DNA from: an uncultured Saprospiraceae bacterium
Lineage (GTDB): Bacteria; Bacteroidota; Bacteroidia; Chitinophagales; Saprospiraceae
NCBI GenBank assembly: GCA_937959275.1
Contig: CALGLU010000038.1
Coordinates: 1 to 59,813 of the forward strand
DNA: 59,813 nucleotides
Reading direction: 5' to 3'
The first letter of the stretch is position 1. Each line of letters begins with the position of its first letter. The translations under genes and the position numbers were made by a program. This document shows positions 44,964 to 52,644 of this stretch, piece by piece. The notes beneath the pieces are model-generated. The model did not search any database, was not told the origin of the DNA, and saw nothing but the letters and a program-made list of their open reading frames with translations.

Positions 44964-47900
44964 ATGAAAAACTTCATTACATTATTGGGTTTCTATATTT
45001 GCTTGATTACCAATGTAGTAGCACAAGATTGTTCATTAACTGCGAATGTCATTTCATTTGAAAATAGCCAAAAGGATACACTCGCCGTCTATTTTAAAAA
45101 TAAAACGATTGTTGGTATTAATACGACAGCTCCGACAGGACAGAATTCCGCATTGTTAATTTTGGATAGTGAAGAGACAATTTTATCGATTATCCCAGAT
45201 AATCCATCTAGTTCCGATGACTGTAGTTTGTTTTATAGATTAGAGGACGATGTCTTTGTTGATACATCGGCTCATGATTTTTATCAAATTGTTGAATTGA
45301 GCTGGGACAGCTTAGTGATGAACCCATCGACAGGTCAAAATATTGACGATATGATGGGTTGTTTCGTTCTTTCAAATTACTTACAGGTTATTGACTTTAG
45401 ATTAAATTCATTCGATGAAATTGCAAATCTACCAGATAACGTAAACGATGAATATCTCAATATATTTGGGGGAGGAACTGCCTTAAATGGTGTCTTAAAC
45501 CGGAACGCCGAGTCAAGTATTAATATTTGTAGGCAAGATAGCCTAAATAAATCCTTTGGGACGACTGGTGCCTTTGGTCCTGCTGAGACTTGGGTGGTCA
45601 CCGACCGTTCTGGAGTTGTTATAGCATTGTTGGATTTACCAGTCTTTGATTTTCAAGCCTACTTCGAACAAGTAGTAGTTAGTTCTACATTGCACGAACT
45701 GGAATTGTTTTACATTGCTTACAGTGGGAGCGATGATTGGTTAGACATTGGAGCTAATATTAAAACGAATCTCTGTAATGTTCCATCTAGTAATCGATCA
45801 ACTTTATATGAGATTAACTTGATTGAGTGTGAAGATACGTGTAATGATAATTTTCTAAATGGAAATGAAATTACATTAGATAATTGTGTGATTGATAGCA
45901 TGCTGACTTGCCGAATTTCAGCTATTAATGATGTTGATTGTTTTGGTGAATTGACTGGTTCTGCTACTGTAGAAGTGACAGGAGGTATTGGTCCGTTTGA
46001 GTTTTTATGGGACACAGGCGATTCAACAGCTTCAGTCGATAGCTTAGGGGCAGGAGTGTATGATGTCACTGTGTTTGATGCGATTGGTTCTGACACGATG
46101 TGTACAGTCATAATCAACCAAGCTGATTCACTTTCAGTTGAGATCCTACTCAATTCTGTTGGTAATTGTTCAGCCTCGGTCATTGTAGTAGGAGGCCAAG
46201 AACCGATTCAACGCGAATGGAGTACTGGTGAGTCGTTTATCAGTATCTCTAATTTGGATTCGATTCAATCGGTTACAGTGACAGATGCTTTAGGTTGTAC
46301 AGCTACGGCAACTATTGACCCAGAACAATTAAGCATGATATGTGGAAATTGTGGAGATGGCGTGATGAATGGGGAAGAGACAGGCATAGATTGTGGTGGA
46401 ACATGTGCTCCTTGTGAAGTTGTTATGGATTCGCTAGATATACATTCCTTACAACTTGTTAAGCGAGTCGAATTTGTTGATGAGAATAGCAATGGCTTCA
46501 TGGAAGAAGGAGAAACAGTCAATTATTTATTTTCTGTCTGTAATGCTGGAACAGTTGAACTAACTCAAGTTTTTATAAATGATCCACTTGTCACCGTAGT
46601 GGGTGATACCATTAGCTTAGATGCAATGAGTTGTAATGCATCTGCCTTTACGGGTAGTTATACGCTAACCGCTGAGGATTTAGAAGCAGGTCGGGTTACA
46701 AATCAAGCAACAGCTTCTGCAATTTTACAAGACTCTATTATGATAAGTGACCTGTCTGATGATTCTGATATTTTAATGAATGTTGATGTTGAAGGAGATG
46801 GCGAACCTGATGATCCGACAGTCTTAATCATGAACCTGGTTGGACCATGCGGAGTCGTTTTTATGGATAACGATATGGATGGCACCTGTGATGCTGAGGA
46901 TACTGATGATGACAATGACGGTGTACTTGATATAAATGATGCCTTTCCTTTTAACTCGTTTGAAAGTGTGGATACAGATGGTGATGGATTTGGTAACAAC
47001 GGAGATTTTGATGATGACAATGATTTAGTAGATGATCGATCTGACGCCTTCCCACTTGACCCTACAGAATCTGTAGATACAGATGGCGATGGAGTCGGTG
47101 ACAATGCTGATATGAATGATGATGGAGATGCCTGTGATGATATTTTTGACAATGATCCCTTCGTCGCTTCAGAAACATGTATGGTCGAAACAGGTTGTGA
47201 TTCATTAATCATAAGCGATAGCACTGTTGTGTTTAGCGGTACAGTATCCACAGACATTGGATTTACATTGGATAGTGTTGAGGTTGCTGTTGTGGCAACT
47301 GGCGTTCGAGATACTTCACTTTCAGGTACGGATGGCGTCTATAATTCTTCAAGTTTACCTAATGAACTGGATTACATCATTCGCCCTTCAAAAGAAGACC
47401 TCCCATTTCGAGGCGTGTCTACTTTAGATATGTTGTTTGTACAACGGCACATCCTCCGATTAGATCAACTGTCAAATCCATATAAAATTATTGCAGGCGA
47501 TGTGAGTGGTAACGCTAGCATCTCAATCGTTGATATTATTCTGATGAGACAGATGATATTGGGTGTGATCGATGACTGGAATGAAGGTGTTTCTTGGAAA
47601 TTTGTTGATGCTGAATTTGAGTTTTTTGATCCAACAGTGCCTTGGCCATTCAGGAGTGCTAAAGAAATTTCAAATGCGAATATTAGTCGTTGTAACATTG
47701 ATTTTATAGCTGTCAAATTAGGCGATGTCGATAATTCTTATGAAAATAATAATCTGAATCAAACGGAAATAAGAGGGAATAAGGATTATACACTCAAGTA
47801 TAGAAAACAACAATTAGACAATGGGAATTACGCATACGCCTTTTTTATGCCGGAAGACAATTTGCTGTACGGTATGCAGTTTGGATTGCAGGTGTTAGGT

Positions 47901-48413
47901 GGCCGTCCTATTGCGATACATGGTGCGGGTATTGATATCGATGAATCGGATGTTGTGACCAATGAAACGGAATTAAAATTAAGTTGGACAAATCCATATG
48001 GAAATCAATTCGGCGTAGAAGATGTTTTATTCACTATGGAATCTAAAACTGAAATTGATTTCAATCTAAATGCGACAGATGTAACACCAGAGATTTATAT
48101 TGAAGAATCTATTGAGCAGTATACATTACATCTTATTGAGGACAGTGAGCTTATAGCTTTAAATCCTTCATTTAAACCCAATCCCTTTCAGCACTCAACA
48201 ATGCTTAGTTTTTCTCTGGATAGCCCACAGTCTATTGATGTCAATGTATTCGATTCAAGCGGTACCGTGTATTGGACACTATCAAGGAGTTTGTTAGCAG
48301 GGGATCATGTCATATCGATTCCAGAACATTCTCTGCCTCAAGCCGGACTCTACTTTTATACCATAGAAAGCAAGGGCAAGAGCTATTCCGGAAAGTTGAT
48401 TAAATCAGATTAG
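44964..48413 (+). CDS. T9SS surface protein with SprB, TSP3 and dockerin-like domains
   Basis: A 1149-residue secreted protein (signal peptide 1-20, cleavage near VVAQ). Order: unknown ~300-residue domain; a SprB-like repeat (~318-386, GGIGPFEFLWDTGDSTASV); a Cys motif NCGDGVMNGEETGIDCGGTC (~461-486); a DUF7507/DUF11-like domain (~491-586); calcium-binding thrombospondin type 3 repeats (~633-733, DTDDDNDGVLD, DTDGDGFGNNGDFDDDND); a CarboxypepD-like and dockerin-like unit (~770-873, GVSTLDMLFVQRHIL); a beta domain; and a type A T9SS sorting domain (~1073-1149, KPNPFQHSTMLSFSL to SGKLIKSD). Its dockerin region closely parallels that of the 2127-residue protein, suggesting shared ancestry. Adhesive or calcium-stabilised surface role is inferred. 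Confidence 0.85.
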   Translation: MKNFITLLGFYICLITNVVAQDCSLTANVISFENSQKDTLAVYFKNKTIVGINTTAPTGQNSALLILDSEETILSIIPDNPSSSDDCSLFYRLEDDVFVDTSAHDFYQIVELSWDSLVMNPSTGQNIDDMMGCFVLSNYLQVIDFRLNSFDEIANLPDNVNDEYLNIFGGGTALNGVLNRNAESSINICRQDSLNKSFGTTGAFGPAETWVVTDRSGVVIALLDLPVFDFQAYFEQVVVSSTLHELELFYIAYSGSDDWLDIGANIKTNLCNVPSSNRSTLYEINLIECEDTCNDNFLNGNEITLDNCVIDSMLTCRISAINDVDCFGELTGSATVEVTGGIGPFEFLWDTGDSTASVDSLGAGVYDVTVFDAIGSDTMCTVIINQADSLSVEILLNSVGNCSASVIVVGGQEPIQREWSTGESFISISNLDSIQSVTVTDALGCTATATIDPEQLSMICGNCGDGVMNGEETGIDCGGTCAPCEVVMDSLDIHSLQLVKRVEFVDENSNGFMEEGETVNYLFSVCNAGTVELTQVFINDPLVTVVGDTISLDAMSCNASAFTGSYTLTAEDLEAGRVTNQATASAILQDSIMISDLSDDSDILMNVDVEGDGEPDDPTVLIMNLVGPCGVVFMDNDMDGTCDAEDTDDDNDGVLDINDAFPFNSFESVDTDGDGFGNNGDFDDDNDLVDDRSDAFPLDPTESVDTDGDGVGDNADMNDDGDACDDIFDNDPFVASETCMVETGCDSLIISDSTVVFSGTVSTDIGFTLDSVEVAVVATGVRDTSLSGTDGVYNSSSLPNELDYIIRPSKEDLPFRGVSTLDMLFVQRHILRLDQLSNPYKIIAGDVSGNASISIVDIILMRQMILGVIDDWNEGVSWKFVDAEFEFFDPTVPWPFRSAKEISNANISRCNIDFIAVKLGDVDNSYENNNLNQTEIRGNKDYTLKYRKQQLDNGNYAYAFFMPEDNLLYGMQFGLQVLGGRPIAIHGAGIDIDESDVVTNETELKLSWTNPYGNQFGVEDVLFTMESKTEIDFNLNATDVTPEIYIEESIEQYTLHLIEDSELIALNPSFKPNPFQHSTMLSFSLDSPQSIDVNVFDSSGTVYWTLSRSLLAGDHVISIPEHSLPQAGLYFYTIESKGKSYSGKLIKSD

Positions 48414-48699
48414 TAGGTTGTCAATGTTGACAAGGTTTCTGGCAATTGGAAAAGTAGCGATTGGTTATTTTTTCATTAACTAATTTATTTCCATTTCCAT
48501 TTCCATTTCCATTTCCATTTCCATTTCTATTTTCATTTCCATTTCTATTTTCATTTTCATTTACATTGTCATTTTCATTTTCATTGTCATTGTCATTGAA
48601 GTTGATTTCAATATTGAATTTATTCCCACGATTTAAATCAGACTAAGTTTCTGACGATTGGAATAGTAGTGACTGGATATTTTTTCATTAACTAATTTT
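48400..48699. repeat. Duplicated gene end flanking a hexamer microsatellite
   Basis: The end of the preceding gene plus ~75 bp downstream (from TTAAATCAGA at 48400 to ~48487) recurs as a diverged copy at 48633-48699 (TTAAATCAGA, GTTTCTGACGATTGG, TTTTTTCATTAACTAATTT). Between them, 48488-48598 is a microsatellite of CCATTT units grading into TCATTT and GTCATT. A perfect 7-bp palindrome (48418-48433) is present only in the first copy. The remaining bases to 48738 show no gene. Confidence 0.75.
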
Positions 48700-48738
48700 C
48701 ATTTTCATTTTGTCATAGATTAAGTCCTATATTTAAGA

Positions 48739-50049
48739 ATGAATCCTCCCGCTACGTTTTGGCAACGGTTTAAATATTTAGGTCCTTCACTAATTGTAAC
48801 TGCGAATGTCGTAGGGTCTGGAGAATTAATAATGACGACAACACTTGGAGCACAAGCTGGGTTTGTGGCGCTGTGGATGATATTGGTGAGTTGCTTTGTT
48901 AAGGTGTTAATTCAGTTAGAGTTTGGTAAGCATGCGATCAGTACGGGAGAGACGAGCCTTGAAGCGTTTTCTAGTTTGCCTGGTCCTAAGATTGGGAAAG
49001 GACATTGGAGTATCTGGTCGTGGTTGGTTATTAAAGTGTTTCACATGATGCAGATGGGTGGTATCGTCGGTGGTGTTGCCTTAGCCTTGAATCTAGCCAT
49101 ACCTCAGATTGGAGTTGTGCCTTGGGCCTGTATAGTAGGGCTGACAACGGTCTTCCTTGTTTATGGAGGGAAGTACTCCTTGATTGAAAAATTTGCTGTT
49201 GTGCTGATCGCAGGCTTTAGCATATTTAGTATCATTTGTGTGTTTATGGTCCAATACACACCTTATGCTATCACGTGGCCAGAATTTAAATCGGGCTTTG
49301 GATTTGAGTTGCCAGCTGCCTTGATTGGTGTAGCCTTAGGTGCATTTGGGATTACTGGCATTAGTGCAGAGGAGGTCATTTCATATCCGTACTGGTGTGT
49401 CGAAAAAGGTTATGCAAAATTTACAGGTACAGTTGAAGATAATGATGAATGGGCTGATCGGGCAAAGGGTTGGATTAATGTGATGTATTTGGATGCCACT
49501 ATATCGATGTTTATATATACCCTGACCACTGTTGCCTTCTATTTGTTAGGCGCAGCTGTCTTACATAAGATGGGGATAGTGCCCGAAGGCTACCAGACAA
49601 TAGAAACCTTAAGCAATATGTACACCAAGTCAATTGGCGAATGGGCAAAATATGTATTTCTGGTAGGCGCAATTTTGGTCTTATTCTCATCTGTATTTAT
49701 TGGTGCAGCATCTAATCAGCGCATGTTCACAGATGCATTTGCCCAAATTGGAGTGTTGGATTATCGCAATGAAGAACAACGCAAAAAATGGTTTGGTTAT
49801 TTAGCTATTTTTCTGCCATTGCTTTGGACAGCTTTATTTATCTTTTTTAAATCTCCTGTGCTCATGGTGATGATCGGAGGTGTCTTATTATCATTCATGT
49901 TGCTCTTAGTTGTTTATGCCGCTTTTTATTTTCGATACAAGCGGCTCGAACCGCGCTTAAAGCCAGGTAAGGTTTATGACATTTTATTTTGGGTTAGCGG
50001 CTTGAGTATATTTGGTTTTGGTATTTATTCTATACTCAAGGTTTTGTAA
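48739..50049 (+). CDS. NRAMP-like transporter without the canonical metal-site motif
   Basis: A 436-residue membrane protein with 11 or so helices and the overall pattern of the NRAMP (Mn/Fe transporter) superfamily. TM1 reads LIVTANVVGSGELIMTTTLG, where true NRAMP proteins have DPGN; TM6 reads ALGAFGITGISAEEVISYPY, where they have MPH. The metal-coordinating Asp, Asn and Met are thus replaced, so the substrate is probably not Mn/Fe; some relatives of this kind carry Mg or other solutes. It lies alone between the microsatellite and a hairpin; no metal-responsive regulator is near. Confidence 0.8.
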   Translation: MNPPATFWQRFKYLGPSLIVTANVVGSGELIMTTTLGAQAGFVALWMILVSCFVKVLIQLEFGKHAISTGETSLEAFSSLPGPKIGKGHWSIWSWLVIKVFHMMQMGGIVGGVALALNLAIPQIGVVPWACIVGLTTVFLVYGGKYSLIEKFAVVLIAGFSIFSIICVFMVQYTPYAITWPEFKSGFGFELPAALIGVALGAFGITGISAEEVISYPYWCVEKGYAKFTGTVEDNDEWADRAKGWINVMYLDATISMFIYTLTTVAFYLLGAAVLHKMGIVPEGYQTIETLSNMYTKSIGEWAKYVFLVGAILVLFSSVFIGAASNQRMFTDAFAQIGVLDYRNEEQRKKWFGYLAIFLPLLWTALFIFFKSPVLMVMIGGVLLSFMLLLVVYAAFYFRYKRLEPRLKPGKVYDILFWVSGLSIFGFGIYSILKVL

Positions 50050-50094
50050 GGAATCGAATCTCTTAGCGTCGACTCGAAAGACTCGCTTTATTAG

Positions 50095-50116
50095 GCCTTG
50101 GTCATTAAACCAAGGC
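50095..50116. terminator. Hairpin after the NRAMP-like gene
   Basis: A perfect 8-bp stem (50095-50102 with 50109-50116) and a 6-base loop lie 45 bp after the stop. There is no T run, so termination is uncertain. It also lies just before the ATG of the following fragment. Confidence 0.4.
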
Positions 50117-50120
50117 GTTC

Positions 50121-50435
50121 ATGAATCGTCTTATGACTATGTTACGATTTCCACTTCTATGCCTTTGCTTGTTTTTATCCACCCATTTAGTCACTCAGAC
50201 AGTCATCACTGTTACGCCAAGTGATACGGACTTCAATATTACAGATCCTAATAGCAGACATCACATTTATAGAAACACGACAGTAACTCAAAAGGATAAA
50301 TTATTCCTGTTCTTACCGGGATCAAATGCTGTCCCATTTAATTATAGAAAAATTCTTGGCTCTGCTGCTGATCTAGGTTACCATGTTATTGGCTTAACCT
50401 ATCCTAATGAAATCCCATCAACGCTTATATGTTGA
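50121..50435 (+). pseudogene. Truncated N-terminal fragment of a secreted hydrolase-like protein
   Basis: One hundred and four codons with a signal peptide (MLRFPLLCLCLFLSTHLVTQ) followed by RNTTVTQKDKLFLFLPGSNA and YRKILGSAADLGYHVIGLTY. The latter resembles the first strands and oxyanion loop of an alpha/beta-hydrolase. The frame stops right after that motif, before any catalytic serine elbow, so the protein cannot be complete. The DNA up to 50557 shows no continuation in any frame and includes A/C-rich degenerate repeats (AAAACTCAAAACTGAACATT). A remnant is most likely; a short functional peptide is less so. Confidence 0.6.
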
Positions 50436-50557
50436 AAAGATTATCAAGCAATAAGTCAAAATCAAAACTCAAAACTGAACATTCAAAACCCAACATTCAA
50501 CATTCGAAGTAGTAGGGTCGTCGCTCCACAATCCGTATTGTATATTAGCGAGCTGAA

Positions 50558-52411
50558 ATGAAGTACTTCCTAATTCCATTACTACTATTGATCTTGAGTT
50601 GCCAGCATGTCGCTGGACAAAATATCTGTGCTGGTAATCTTGGTGAGAATATTTTTATAAATGGTGATTTTGGTAGCGGCGCAGCTATGATTCTACAAAC
50701 AGATCCAAGGATTGCTTTAAGCTATTTTTATGAAGTCAACCCACCGCCTTTTGACGGAGAATATACCATTACAAACAATTCAAATTGGGAATTTAAATAC
50801 GGGACATGGTTAGGGATAGGAGATAATAGTGATGATCCGAATGGCTATATGATGGTCGTCAATGCAGATTTTACACCGGGAATATTTTTCGAACAAATCG
50901 TGGACGGACTTTGTGAGAATACAAACTATGCGTTTTCTGCAGATATTATTAATATGATTATGACTGGTGTGTCTGGACATATAGATCCAGACGTCAGTTT
51001 TTTGCTGGATGATGAAGTCTTTTTTACTACAGGGAACATTGCTAAAACAGAGCGTTGGAATACCTATGGCTTTACATTCGCAACAGAGGCAACTCAAACT
51101 GAAGTTAAATTGACGATCCGAAATAATGCACCAGGTGGTACGGGTAATGATTTGGCCTTGGATAATATTTCATTTCGAGCCTGTGGTCCTGATGCAAATA
51201 TTATTGCTGACTCTAAGCGGATCGTACTGTGTCCTGACAGTCAGCCCATAAATTTGAAAACTAATATTTCAACAAATGATCAGCAATTCGTGCAATGGCA
51301 ACTAAGTGAAGACCAAGGCATGAATTGGACAGATTTACCCAACGCCACGGACCAATCCTATGTCCATGACATCTTTATACCGGGTCAATATTTTTATCGA
51401 TATTTAGTCGCACAATCTGATGTTAATTTAAGTAATACCAAGTGTCGAGTTGTATCAGATACGACCTTTATTGAAATATTGCCGATTGAGTTTTCAATCT
51501 CCGATACCATTTGTGAAGGTGCGGCATATGTTATTGGCTCACAGAGTCTGTCAACAACTGGAGTATATATAGAAAATTTAGTAGGCAGGAGAGGTTGCGA
51601 TAGTATCGTTACACTGGACTTGACCGTTATTAATGATCCTGGACTTCAACTAGAATTTGATGTACAAGATCCAAATTGTTTTCAAACGAATTCGGGAAGG
51701 ATAACCATTACGAATGTAGTGAATGGGGCGGCCCCGTTTCAATATATTTTTGAAAACGATACTGTTAGTGAACCTAGCTTCACTGATCTTAATGCAGGTC
51801 TTGTAACACTGCACGTTTTTGATCGATTTCTATGCGAGGTCGAACAAGACTTTAGCCTATTCGATCCCCCAGAATTTATTGTGGACCTTGGAGAAGATCA
51901 ATTTGTACAATTAGGTGAAGAGATTGCCTTTGATGTCATGTCAAATGGAAATATTGTCGATTATCGTTGGAATACAATTCCAAATCAAGCTGATTGTCCT
52001 AACTGTGATGAGGTCCGATTGGTCCCGTTTGATGACATACGTTTTGAATTGATAGAAACTGATCTCAATGGCTGCCAATCAAGTGATGCGATTTCAATTA
52101 CCGTTGATAAAAATTATAACGTATACATCCCTAATCGGATGACGCCAAATGGAGATGGTATCAATGACCAATTCATAATCTTCGCTAGAGAGGGGCTAAT
52201 TGAAGAAATCGAATCGCTCACAATATTTGATCGTTGGGGTAATTTAGTATTCCAAACCAATCAGGCGCTTGTCAATGTTGAACGTTCTGGATGGGATGGT
52301 ACCTTTAAAACAGAAGTGATTTCAACTGGCTCCTACGCCTATGCCATATCTGTGCGGTTTATCGATCAGTCAATACAACAGTTTTCTGGCCTTATAACTG
52401 TGGTGAACTGA
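50558..52411 (+). CDS. Secreted protein with T9SS type B (gliding motility-associated) C-terminus
   Basis: A 617-residue exported protein (signal peptide to about residue 20, VAGQ). Residues ~25-210 form a jelly-roll-like domain (NLGENIFINGDFGSGA, ALDNISFRACGPDA) as in carbohydrate-binding-like modules. A segment near 215-310 resembles Ig/PKD domains. The C-terminal ~90 residues are a type B (CHU_C) sorting domain: VYIPNRMTPNGDGINDQFII, LTIFDRWGNLVFQTN, GWDGTFK, ending FSGLITVVN. Such proteins usually depend on a PorP/SprF partner for secretion, and one is encoded at 58277-59419. A terminator-like hairpin follows. Ligand unknown. Confidence 0.88.
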   Translation: MKYFLIPLLLLILSCQHVAGQNICAGNLGENIFINGDFGSGAAMILQTDPRIALSYFYEVNPPPFDGEYTITNNSNWEFKYGTWLGIGDNSDDPNGYMMVVNADFTPGIFFEQIVDGLCENTNYAFSADIINMIMTGVSGHIDPDVSFLLDDEVFFTTGNIAKTERWNTYGFTFATEATQTEVKLTIRNNAPGGTGNDLALDNISFRACGPDANIIADSKRIVLCPDSQPINLKTNISTNDQQFVQWQLSEDQGMNWTDLPNATDQSYVHDIFIPGQYFYRYLVAQSDVNLSNTKCRVVSDTTFIEILPIEFSISDTICEGAAYVIGSQSLSTTGVYIENLVGRRGCDSIVTLDLTVINDPGLQLEFDVQDPNCFQTNSGRITITNVVNGAAPFQYIFENDTVSEPSFTDLNAGLVTLHVFDRFLCEVEQDFSLFDPPEFIVDLGEDQFVQLGEEIAFDVMSNGNIVDYRWNTIPNQADCPNCDEVRLVPFDDIRFELIETDLNGCQSSDAISITVDKNYNVYIPNRMTPNGDGINDQFIIFAREGLIEEIESLTIFDRWGNLVFQTNQALVNVERSGWDGTFKTEVISTGSYAYAISVRFIDQSIQQFSGLITVVN

Positions 52412-52430
52412 GAGTTTAAGGAGCGTCTCT

Positions 52431-52456
52431 AAGCTAACCGTCAAGTAGCTTTTTTT
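52431..52456 (+). terminator. Rho-independent terminator after the type B protein
   Basis: A 6-bp stem AAGCTA (52431-52436) with TAGCTT (52446-52451), a 9-base loop and a run of seven Ts follow the stop by about 20 bp. Confidence 0.55.
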
Positions 52457-52644
52457 ATGGAAATCTAATCTTTTACAATCCGTCAAATGGCCTAATTACC
52501 AATTTATTTGACTTTAATCCCAACTATTGCGTTATAATAAACTGTCTATTGTTATAAACGACAAATTAAGTGACAGTAATCTTTTACTTTAAATATGTAT
52601 TTATTTGAAGCGATGACCATTCTTTAACCAACAACTCCTTAGTC

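Noticed and set aside
48461-48646. Phe/Pro/Ser-rich 61-codon frame
   Set aside because: It is only the translation of the hexamer microsatellite.
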